Source: an uncultured Clostridia bacterium
Lineage (GTDB): Bacteria > Bacillota > Clostridia > Oscillospirales > Acutalibacteraceae
Direction: 5' to 3'
Assembly: GCA_944380875.1 (NCBI GenBank)
Contig: CALWJA010000039.1
Coordinates: 1 to 50,248 of the forward strand
DNA: 50,248 nt
Both the position numbers and the translations under genes were made by a program. Of the stretch, positions 41,642 to 49,121 are shown in pieces. Position 1 is the first letter of the stretch. Each line of letters opens with the position of its first letter. The notes under the pieces are model-generated. The model worked only from the letters and a program-made list of their open reading frames with translations. It ran no database searches and was not told the origin of the DNA.

Positions 41642-42790
41642 ATGAAAATCACAAATTTTTCCCTTTATCCTGTATTGCCCCGCTGGCTGTTTTTGAAAAT
41701 AGAAACCGACGAAGGAATCTGCGGCTGGGGTGAGCCCGTTGTGGAAGGCAGGGCTGCCACTGTAAAAGCGGCTGTTGAGGAGCTTTCCTATTATTTTATG
41801 GGCAAGGATCCTCTCCGCATCGAGGATCTCTGGCAAACCTTTTTCCGAGCTGGTTTTTACCGGGGAGGCCCGGAGCATATGAGCGCTATCTCCGGCATTG
41901 ACCAGGCTCTGTGGGATATTAAAGGGAAATTTTATAACGCGCCCGTATACGAGCTTCTGGGAGGAAGCTGCCGGGATAAGCTGAAGGTATACCGCTGGAT
42001 TGGCGGAGACAGGCCTGACGACGTAGCCTCTCAGGCTAAAGAAAGCTATGCCCAGGGCTACCGGGCTTTAAAAATGAACGCAACGGAAGAGCTTCACTAT
42101 ATTGATTCCTTTAAGAAAGTGCAGGCTGTAAGCGACAGGGTTGCGGCTATAAGGGAAGCTCTTGGATACGATATGGATATTGCCGTGGATTTCCACGGTC
42201 GGGTTCATAAAAGCATGGCAAAGGTGTTGGCAAAGGAGCTGGATCCATATCACCTGATGTTTATAGAAGAACCTGTCCTTGCTGAAAATCTGGAGGCACT
42301 TCGGGATATCGTCAGCGTTACTTCCACGCCTATCGCAACCGGCGAGCGGATGTTCAGCCGCTGGGACTTCAAACGTATCCTGACCGCAGGATACGTGGAC
42401 ATTGTGCAGCCCGATCTTTCCCATGCAGGCGGTATCTCCGAATGCAAAAAGATCGCCAACATGGCGGAAGCTTTCGATGTGGCGCTGGCTCCACACTGCC
42501 CTCTGGGGCCTATTGCCCTTGCTGCCTGTGTGCAGATCGATACCTGCTGCCCCAACGCGTTTATCCAGGAACAAAGCCTGGGTATTCACTACAATAAAGG
42601 CGGGGAATTGTATGAATATCTGAAGGATCCCTCTGTTTTCCAATATAAAGACGGCTTTGTGGATATTCCCAAAGGCCCCGGGCTGGGCATTGAGGTGAAC
42701 GAAGACAGAATCCGTGAAGTCGCTCTGGAAGGCCATAACTGGAAAAATCCCGTATGGCGCAATTACGACGGCACCATTGCGGAATGGTAA
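41642..42790 (+). CDS. dgoD: D-galactonate dehydratase
   Basis: DgoD dehydrates D-galactonate to 2-keto-3-deoxygalactonate. The 382 residues match the length of E. coli DgoD and show the enolase-superfamily (mandelate racemase group) layout: the capping domain (KITNFSLYPVLPRWLFLKIE, GWGEPVVEGRA), metal ligands in DIAVDFHGR, FIEEPV and TGERMFS, and the base His in APHCPLGP. GGGAGG lies before the ATG at 41642. It is the first gene of the dgoD-dgoA-dgoK group. Other acid-sugar dehydratases of the superfamily are possible, but the neighbouring aldolase and kinase support galactonate. Confidence 0.92.
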   Translation: MKITNFSLYPVLPRWLFLKIETDEGICGWGEPVVEGRAATVKAAVEELSYYFMGKDPLRIEDLWQTFFRAGFYRGGPEHMSAISGIDQALWDIKGKFYNAPVYELLGGSCRDKLKVYRWIGGDRPDDVASQAKESYAQGYRALKMNATEELHYIDSFKKVQAVSDRVAAIREALGYDMDIAVDFHGRVHKSMAKVLAKELDPYHLMFIEEPVLAENLEALRDIVSVTSTPIATGERMFSRWDFKRILTAGYVDIVQPDLSHAGGISECKKIANMAEAFDVALAPHCPLGPIALAACVQIDTCCPNAFIQEQSLGIHYNKGGELYEYLKDPSVFQYKDGFVDIPKGPGLGIEVNEDRIREVALEGHNWKNPVWRNYDGTIAEW

Positions 42791-42808
42791 GTAAAAAGTA
42801 TTTCCAAG

Positions 42809-42843
42809 GAACGGCGAAGTCTTTTTTAAGGCTTACGCCGTTC
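42809..42843 (+). terminator. Terminator-like hairpin between dgoD and dgoA
   Basis: GAACGGCG (42809-42816) pairs with CGCCGTTC (42836-42843), extended by AAG/CTT with a small bulge, followed by TTTTCC. It may lower expression of dgoA and dgoK relative to dgoD. Confidence 0.6.
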
Positions 42844-42945
42844 TTTTCCTGCCTCGGATATATGAAAAATGTATCCATGAAATATAGAGAGGCTGCTTCT
42901 CCCCTATGAACCCAGTATGTCCCTATAATTCCATAATGAAAGAAG

Positions 42946-43635
42946 ATGGATTGGAAGATGAAACCCACAGAAAACAAAAACACCATAGAAGCCATCCTTT
43001 GCCATAAAGTCATAGCGATCCTGCGGGGGTTTACCAAGGAGGAAACCCTTCGCGCCTCTGAAGCCCTTCTGAAAGGCGGTGTGCGTCTGGTAGAAGTAAC
43101 CTTTGATTACGGAAAGGATCCCGACGCCACTCCCGCGGCTATTGAAGCTCTCTGCCATGCTTTTGGAGAGGAAATGCTTTTCGGCGCCGGAACCGTCCTT
43201 TCCCCTGAGGACGTAGAAAAGGCCAGCCAGGCTGGGGCCCGCTACATTATAACTCCCAATACGGATGAAGCCGTAATTCATCGGACGAAAGAGCTGGATC
43301 TTGCCGCCCTGCCTGGGGCCATGACCCCCAGCGAAGTTGTCGCAGCCCACAAAGCGGGGGCGGATATTGTCAAAATATTTCCATGTGCTGATCTGGGGCC
43401 TGGTTATATCAAAGCTCTGCGTGGGCCTTTGGGCTTTATTCCCATGGCGGCTGTAGGGGGCGTGGACGCCCACAATATTGCTTCTTTCCTGGCAGCCGGC
43501 GCCTGCTGCGCCGGGGTTGGAGGGAAACTGGCGGATGCTGCCGCCATTCGCCGGGGGGGTTACGACGCCGTGACCCGGGCTGCCCAGCAGCTCCTCTCCG
43601 CCATAAGTAAGGAAGAGGAGGTTTTTCCCCGGTGA
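42946..43635 (+). CDS. dgoA: 2-keto-3-deoxy-6-phosphogalactonate aldolase (KDPG aldolase family)
   Basis: The 229-residue class I aldolase would cleave KDPGal to pyruvate and glyceraldehyde 3-phosphate. Motifs are AILRGFTKEE, GAGTVLSPEDV, ITPN, the Schiff-base Lys in DIVKIFPCADLGPGYIKAL, and AAVGGV. The Arg of the FRT motif seen in the eda copy (28.3 kb) is replaced (VTFDYGK), which fits a different substrate. The start is not firm: ATG at 42946 has only GAAAG nearby, and ATG at 42958 is an alternative. It touches dgoK at the 3' end (stop overlapping the next start). Confidence 0.88.
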   Translation: MDWKMKPTENKNTIEAILCHKVIAILRGFTKEETLRASEALLKGGVRLVEVTFDYGKDPDATPAAIEALCHAFGEEMLFGAGTVLSPEDVEKASQAGARYIITPNTDEAVIHRTKELDLAALPGAMTPSEVVAAHKAGADIVKIFPCADLGPGYIKALRGPLGFIPMAAVGGVDAHNIASFLAAGACCAGVGGKLADAAAIRRGGYDAVTRAAQQLLSAISKEEEVFPR

Positions 43636-44624
43636 TGTATGCATATTTTGACAGCGGCACAACCAATTCCCGCATCTTCCTTCTGGAAAACGGGCAGGTC
43701 CTCTATCATAGCAAAATCAAAACCGGGTGCAAAGACGCGGCTTTGGCGGGAGACTCTTCCGTTTTGATTGAGGCTCTATGGAAATTGTATCAAAACGCCC
43801 TGGTTGCCATGCATCTGCAGGATGAGCAGATCCGCGGTATTTATCTTTCCGGCATGGCTACCAGCGCCAACGGTCTGCAGGAAGTAGAACACCTCCCCCT
43901 GCCTGCAGGCCTTAAGGAACTTCGGGAAAATATGGTGGAATATCCGGAAAACCGTTTTTTTCATAGAAGCCTGTATTTAATACCCGGGCTGAAAACATGT
44001 CCAAGAGGAGTTCGGGTTTCCCCGGAAGAAGCCGTGCTGGTGAATAACGTCCGAGGAGAAGAGACGGAGATTATGGGGATTCTGCAAGCAACCGGTATGA
44101 ATTCCTGCGCGGTTTTGCTGCCCGGCTCTCATACCCAGGCAGCTATTGTGGAAAACGGCAAAATCACGGATCTGCTTTCCACGGTTACGGGTGAACTATA
44201 CGGAGCTATCCTCCAAGACACCATTATCGGTTCCAGCGTAACAGAGGCAGCTCCCCAACCGGATTGGATAAAACAGGGTGTTCTGGCTCTCAGACGCTTC
44301 GGATTTAACCGGGCTTTATATATTACCCGGTCCTTAGACCTTTTTTCTGATACAAAAAGTGGAGAGCGAAAAAATTTTCTGGAAGGTGTTGTAAACGGAG
44401 ATATGGTTCTGGAAGCCCTCCGGGTCATCCAACGCCACCCTTCCATACAAGATGTAATCATCTATGGTTCCAGCGAACAATACACGATTCTCCAGGCAGT
44501 CGCAGAAGTATCCCCCGGGTTTGAAAACTTTTCCCTCCATCATGTGGAGGCGGATCCGGATTTTCCCATGTCCGTGCGGGGTATTATGGCCCTTTGCGAA
44601 GAAAAATCCTTTCGGCCGGTGTAA
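43632..44624 (+). CDS. dgoK: 2-keto-3-deoxygalactonate kinase
   Basis: DgoK phosphorylates 2-keto-3-deoxygalactonate with ATP. The 330-residue protein starts AYFDSGTTNSRIFLLENG, the phosphate-1 motif of the ASKHA kinase fold in its DgoK version. It continues with PGSHTQAAIVENGKI, a STVTGELYGAIL stretch and IYGSSEQYTIL near the end. The start is GTG 43632 or ATG 43635, overlapping the dgoA stop; GAGGAGG is 10-13 bp upstream. Overlap suggests coupled translation. It is somewhat longer than E. coli DgoK (about 290 aa). Confidence 0.9.
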   Translation: MMYAYFDSGTTNSRIFLLENGQVLYHSKIKTGCKDAALAGDSSVLIEALWKLYQNALVAMHLQDEQIRGIYLSGMATSANGLQEVEHLPLPAGLKELRENMVEYPENRFFHRSLYLIPGLKTCPRGVRVSPEEAVLVNNVRGEETEIMGILQATGMNSCAVLLPGSHTQAAIVENGKITDLLSTVTGELYGAILQDTIIGSSVTEAAPQPDWIKQGVLALRRFGFNRALYITRSLDLFSDTKSGERKNFLEGVVNGDMVLEALRVIQRHPSIQDVIIYGSSEQYTILQAVAEVSPGFENFSLHHVEADPDFPMSVRGIMALCEEKSFRPV

Positions 44625-44722
44625 AACAAATACATATTACAAGAAAAGGCGATTTTCTTTACCTCCACCAAATATTTAATCAACATTTCCAAAGAAGAAA
44701 GAATATAAGGAGGATACCAAAA

Positions 44723-45268
44723 ATGATATTGGAAACAGATAGACTGTATCTCCGAAAGATGACGCAGGAAGATTATTCCGCGCTTTGCAGGATGCTGCAG
44801 GATCCAGATGTTATGTATGCATATGAACATGCTTTCAGTGATGAGGAAGCGCACCAGTGGCTCCATAAACAGCTTGCCCGTTACGAAGAATACGGATTCG
44901 GACTCTGGGCCGTTATTCTGAAAGAAACTGACGAGATGATCGGCCAATGTGGGCTTACCATGCAGGATTGGAATGGCCGGGAAGTTCTGGAAGTTGGTTA
45001 TTTGTTCTGTAAAGATTTCTGGCATAAAGGTTACGCTATTGAAGCCGCTGCAGCCTGTAAAAAATATGCATTTGAGAATCTTCAGGCGGATGCAGTATAT
45101 TCCATCATTCGGGATACTAATACCGCTTCGCAAAATGTGGCCCGCCGTAATGGCATGAAAATAGTCGGTTCTCTGACAAAACACTATTACGGTATAGATA
45201 TGCCCCATCTTGTTTTCTGTGCCCATCGATCTGAACAGGACCCTAATCAGACAAAAACGAAATTCTGA
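44723..45268 (+). CDS. GNAT-family N-acetyltransferase (RimJ/RimL-like)
   Basis: The 181 residues have the RimJ/RimL-type acetyltransferase layout: LETDRLYLRKMTQEDYSAL at the N-terminus, QCGLTMQDW, VGYLFCKDFWHKGYAIEA (acetyl-CoA-binding loop, although the usual QxxGxG is changed to HKGYA), and SQNVARRNGMKIVG. AAGGAGG lies before the ATG at 44723. It follows dgoK by 98 bp and is closed by a terminator. The substrate could be a protein N-terminus or a small molecule; the sequence does not tell. Confidence 0.9.
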   Translation: MILETDRLYLRKMTQEDYSALCRMLQDPDVMYAYEHAFSDEEAHQWLHKQLARYEEYGFGLWAVILKETDEMIGQCGLTMQDWNGREVLEVGYLFCKDFWHKGYAIEAAAACKKYAFENLQADAVYSIIRDTNTASQNVARRNGMKIVGSLTKHYYGIDMPHLVFCAHRSEQDPNQTKTKF

Positions 45269-45309
45269 AAAATCGTATACATAACCGCTGCGATTATACA
45301 TACATAGGA

Positions 45310-45340
45310 AAAAAGCCTCCGAAATAATCGGAGGCTTTTT
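45310..45340. terminator. Bidirectional terminator between the GNAT and solute-binding protein genes
   Basis: A perfect 13-bp stem, AAAAAGCCTCCGA with TCGGAGGCTTTTT, and a 5-nt loop; it serves both convergent genes. Confidence 0.92.
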
Positions 45341-45391
45341 CCTATAGAGAGACATCAAAAAACGTGTAATCTCTTTTAATTGGGTTCCAAA

Positions 45392-47114
45392 TTATTTTGC
45401 TTCCAGGAACCGATCATATGCAGCCTGCATAGCGGTCAGCATATCGTTCATGCCCATGCCATCCAGAGAAGCCAGATAGGAATCCCATTCTTCATCGATC
45501 TTGCCATTCATTACCCATTCAGCCGTAATACGGTTTACATTGGTAATCAGGTTGGACTGGATCTGATTTACGATTTCGGATTCATCATCTGTATAAAGCA
45601 GAGTGGGAAGAACTTCCATATCTACATTTTCAGAAGCCTTAATCGCACGGATCTTATCCGCTTTCTGATCGGTATAATGGAGGTGATGATACTTCTCATA
45701 TGCTTCTGTAGGCATAATGTAGGGGAAGGAGCTGGCAGGGCAGCACTTGTTACGGAATGTCTGGGTATTTACGCCCTCCGGAGGATCTGCTACCATGTAT
45801 GCACCCTCAAGATCGCATTCTGTGCAAGGAACCAGACGAATCTGCTCCTCAGCATTCACTTCATCGCCATACCGGCCTTCCATCCATTCGAAGGCTCTCA
45901 TGTCGTCCTCATAGAAGTAGTCGGCAACACGAACAGCTACTTCGGGATACTGGCAAGCGGAGGTAACAGCCCATCTGCCTGCGTCTGTATCATAAGGAGA
46001 GAAATAAGGAGTGGGCTCCAGACCGTCAAGACCAGTCATGGGATCCAAATAGGTATAATGATTATACGCATCATATGTAGCAAAGTTATCGCCCAGTTCC
46101 CAAGCAGACACAACGCCCGCAACAGGAGTTTCAGAAGTCAATTTCGCACTGTACTGATCGCCGGTCTGGCTGAAGCCCTGCTCATCCATAAGACCTTCTG
46201 CATACAGTTCGCCTAGCCATCTGACAAAGTTTCTATACTCTTCTGTGGCAGCAACAAAATATACTTTGCCGTCTTTTACGTTCATAAGGCTCTGGGGAGA
46301 CGGGCACTGGAAGGAATCCGCCAGCCAGTTAAGGCCAAAGTCCCAAGCACCATTTGTTCCCATAACAGCACCCTGCCAGCAAAGGGGAATTTCATCTGCC
46401 TGACCGTTGCCGTTAGGATCCTGTGTTTTGAAGGCTACCAAAACATCCTTAAATTCATCCAATGTTGTGGGGACTTCCATATCCACAGCTTCCAGCCAAT
46501 CCGTATTGATGGCGCCGATTCTATTCAGGCCGATCCAAGGAGCGATACCGGAAGTAGGCATGGTATAGCGATGACCGTCAGGCATTGTGGTGCAAGCTTC
46601 TACAGCTACCATCTTACCATATTCACTGTCCATTTTTTCCATCAGATTGGGGCAGTATTTTTCCTGCATTTCCTCCAACGGAATCAAAACACCATCTTTA
46701 GCATATCGTACGATTTCTGTTACAGAGAGGCCATCCTTAATGATATCCGGATAATCGCCGGAAGTCATCTTAACGGATTTTTTCTCCGCGTAAGTGGAAC
46801 TTTCCACCAATTCAAATTCAAAATGGACATTTGTGGTATCTTCCATCTCTTGAATCAGGATATAATCGTTCCAGTCTTCCGGGCTATCGGAATTTCGGGA
46901 ACCATATACCTTCAAAGTAACTGTTTCGTTAACAACCGGCCAACCACTCTCGTTGAAATTGGAGTTCTCCGTCCCTCCGCTGCTTCCTCCGCCGGATTCC
47001 GGAGTGGAGGCTGCATTAGAAGAAGAAGTATCTCCGGAACAACCCGCCGCCGTAAGTATCATGGCTCCAGCCAGCAATCCAGCTAGCAGGCGGCTAATTT
47101 TAACTTTTTTTCAT
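45392..47114 (-). CDS. ABC-type extracellular solute-binding lipoprotein, frameshifted in the signal peptide
   Basis: The main frame (45392-47077) encodes a family 1-type sugar/oligosaccharide-binding protein of the large clostridial LipO/YtcQ kind (about 560 residues). It begins inside a signal peptide with the lipobox ILTAAGCSG, then a Ser/Gly-rich linker, then VTLKVYGSRNSDSPEDW. The natural start is ATG at 47112-47114, with AAAGGAAG upstream. It reads ATG, seven A, GTTAAA and meets TAA at codon 5. Removing one A restores MKKVKISRLLAG and the full signal peptide. So the gene is off by one base in an A7 run (47105-47111): a phase-variable switch, a recent mutation or a sequencing error. No permease genes adjoin it. 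A divergent AraC regulator is upstream. Confidence 0.85.
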
Positions 47115-47147
47115 TGCTCTCTTCCTTTCATGTTAATATTCTCGCGA

Positions 47148-47153
47148 ATTATA
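47148..47153 (-). promoter_or_regulatory. Candidate -10 element of the solute-binding protein gene
   Basis: A perfect TATAAT on the minus strand, about 35 bp before the start, without a recognisable -35. This fits a promoter that needs the divergent AraC activator. The rest of the gap to 47473 is AT-rich and holds one hairpin. Confidence 0.4.
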
Positions 47154-47197
47154 AACTGTACTTTTTCGTTCTAAGATGAAATAGTGTTATGTTTCTT

Positions 47198-47235
47198 AAA
47201 AAGTGTCTCATTTTTGTAGAAATGGGACACTTTTT
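47198..47235. terminator. Terminator-like hairpin between the solute-binding protein and AraC genes
   Basis: AAAAAGTGTCTCATTT (47198-47213) pairs with AAATGGGACACTTTTT (47220-47235), with one G-T pair, and T runs follow on both strands. It lies between two divergent genes, where a terminator is not expected. Confidence 0.7.
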
Positions 47236-47473
47236 TTAGCTTCTTTTCATTACCTTAATAGAATGAAAAAGTACAAATTTTCTAAATTGATGAATGTTTT
47301 TAGCTTGTTTTCATCTAAAATATACCATTGCATATATGCAATTACCAGTAAATAAATATTTTATTTCAGACAATAATTGTGGAATATTTCTAGTGATAAT
47401 AGCAATTGCAAAAAGTATTTATATTTTGTAAAATGCAAGTATACTAACAATATGTTGGAAAGACGTGAATTCT

Positions 47474-48259
47474 ATGATCCCTTTTTATGAAAATAAACCA
47501 GAATCTGTTTATGCATTTCGGTTTCCAAATATTACCTTTCCCCCTCATATGCACATAGTGATTGAAATGATGTACTTGCTTTCCGGTGAGGTGCAGGTCT
47601 CCATAGAAAACGAAAACTTCACATTAAAAGAAGGAGATGTTTTTGTTGCCTTTCCAAACCAAGTACATAGCTATGAGAGTGTTTCCTGCGAAAATCTAAT
47701 GATTCTTCTCCCTGTGTCTGCGATCGGAAGCATGTCCGGTTTGATTCAAGGAATGCATCCTAAGCGATATTTCCTCCGCGCGGCAGAAATGCCCGAATAT
47801 GTCCCAAGTGTTTTAAATGCTTTTTATAAAAGCTATCTAACAGCTTCTCCAGAAGAGCAAGAAGCACTTGCACATGCTGCTTTTACAGGTATTGTTACCA
47901 AACTTGGCCTGACGGAAACAGAAAATGCACGGCCAACTATTATCGGTCGTGCAATGGAACTAATTACCAATTCTTACCGTCAGCCTATCACGCTGCAATG
48001 GTTGGCTCAAAAACTGGGGGTAAGCAAATGCTACTTATCCCGGGAATTAAATCTATTCCTTAAAATGGGATTCCGCGAATATATAAACTGTCTCCGCATT
48101 GATTATGCAAAAAATATGCTGAAACAAACAAATTTATCGATAACGGAAATAGCGTTGGAAAGCGGGTTCGATAATCCCCGGACCTTTAATCGCGCCTTTC
48201 AGGCTGTAACCGGAACAACGCCTCGTTTATTTCGCAAAGGAAGCCATTCCTTTGCGTAG
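47474..48259 (+). CDS. AraC-family transcriptional regulator
   Basis: The 261-residue protein has a cupin sensor (FPNITFPPHMHIVIEMMYLL, VQVSIENENFTLKEGDVFV) and an AraC-type DNA-binding domain with two helix-turn-helix units (LAQKLGVSKCYLSRELN and EIALESGFDNPRTFNRAF). The start is ATG 47474; GTG 47465 is nearer to the GGAAAG site and is a possible start too. It is divergent from the solute-binding lipoprotein and most likely regulates it. It is more AT-rich than the central part of the window. A terminator follows. Confidence 0.9.
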   Translation: MIPFYENKPESVYAFRFPNITFPPHMHIVIEMMYLLSGEVQVSIENENFTLKEGDVFVAFPNQVHSYESVSCENLMILLPVSAIGSMSGLIQGMHPKRYFLRAAEMPEYVPSVLNAFYKSYLTASPEEQEALAHAAFTGIVTKLGLTETENARPTIIGRAMELITNSYRQPITLQWLAQKLGVSKCYLSRELNLFLKMGFREYINCLRIDYAKNMLKQTNLSITEIALESGFDNPRTFNRAFQAVTGTTPRLFRKGSHSFA

Positions 48260-48309
48260 GACAAACCATCCTGAAAATTCGCCGGAATACGGCAATACAG
48301 AGTATGAAA

Positions 48310-48344
48310 GAAGCCAGCGTTTACAGTACGCTGGCTTCCTTTTT
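48310..48344 (+). terminator. Terminator after the AraC gene
   Basis: An 11-bp stem, GAAGCCAGCGT with ACGCTGGCTTC (48310-48338), is followed by CTTTTT. Confidence 0.88.
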
Positions 48345-48416
48345 GTTCAAGATAATTTTGTCATTATTTTTAACGTATACCTTTAAGCATTATCGACTCC
48401 CAATGGAATAAAGAAA

Positions 48417-48447
48417 ACCGCCTCTGTGGAAAAATCACAGAGGCGGT
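48417..48447 (-). terminator. Terminator after the XRE regulator gene
   Basis: A 12-bp perfect stem, ACCGCCTCTGTG with CACAGAGGCGGT, and a 7-nt loop. On the minus strand TTTTCTTTATT follows. Confidence 0.85.
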
Positions 48448-48493
48448 GAGGCGCATACTACCGCCGTCCATTCGTTTCGGCGGGGAGACTATA

Positions 48494-48736
48494 TTATTTT
48501 ACCTCCGGCCCCAAATTTTCAAAACTGGGATCGTTGAAAAACTCTTCCATAGAAATTTCCAACCCGTCACACAGTTTCTTGAGCGTAACAATCCCAATAT
48601 CCTTTCGGTCGGACCGCATAAAACTATAAATGGTGGAGGGGGTTACGCCGGAAATATTAGCAAGTTGATTGAGTGCGATGTTCCGTTGTTCGCATATTGC
48701 GCAGATGCGCTGCACAACAGCTTCCTTCATACCCAT
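48494..48736 (-). CDS. XRE-family helix-turn-helix regulator
   Basis: An 80-residue protein made almost only of one Cro/CI-type helix-turn-helix domain: AICEQRNIALNQLANISGV, TPSTIYSFMRSD, VTLKKLCDGLEISMEEFF. The ATG at 48736 has AGGGTG upstream; a longer in-frame stretch to 48886 is AT-rich and has no ribosome site. Single-domain regulators of this type are common in Clostridia, often near mobile or resistance genes, but no such gene is adjacent. The target is unknown. Confidence 0.9.
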   Translation of the reverse strand: MGMKEAVVQRICAICEQRNIALNQLANISGVTPSTIYSFMRSDRKDIGIVTLKKLCDGLEISMEEFFNDPSFENLGPEVK

Positions 48737-48987
48737 AAAAATCACCCTATTGTATGATACAGGAAATAAATACATTTCGAGTACGTGATGACGTAATATA
48801 CTATAATAAAAATGACGAATTTTTTCTGTCGAAATATAAGCGAAATATCTTTTTTTCATAATGTATTTAAAGTATAATGCAGTCAAAAAAGCAAAAGTAT
48901 CCTTTCATAAAAATAGGAAAAGCAGATTGCGCACAGTGTAAGTGGGATATTCTTTAGGAAAAAACAGTCTTTCTTTTTCCCCCACCC

Positions 48988-49016
48988 TTGCACTTCACTC
49001 AAAATCTCCGTATACT
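48988..49016 (+). promoter_or_regulatory. Promoter of the malic enzyme gene
   Basis: TTGCAC (48988-48993) and TATACT (49011-49016) are 17 bp apart. A TTCCGG/CCGGAA dyad (49037-49042 with 49054-49059) in the leader could be an operator. Between 48737 and 48987 I see nothing else clear. Confidence 0.75.
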
Positions 49017-49121
49017 AAAAACAGATTGGAAATGCATTCCGGTTTACCTGAATCCGGAAAAATATTAAGTAGCCTTTCCATACATAAAAAGGATAGAATC
49101 GCAAAGTGAGGAATGAAGAAT

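Noticed and set aside
48737-48886. N-terminal extension of the XRE regulator
   Set aside because: AT-rich, without ribosome site, and it would add a segment foreign to the helix-turn-helix family.
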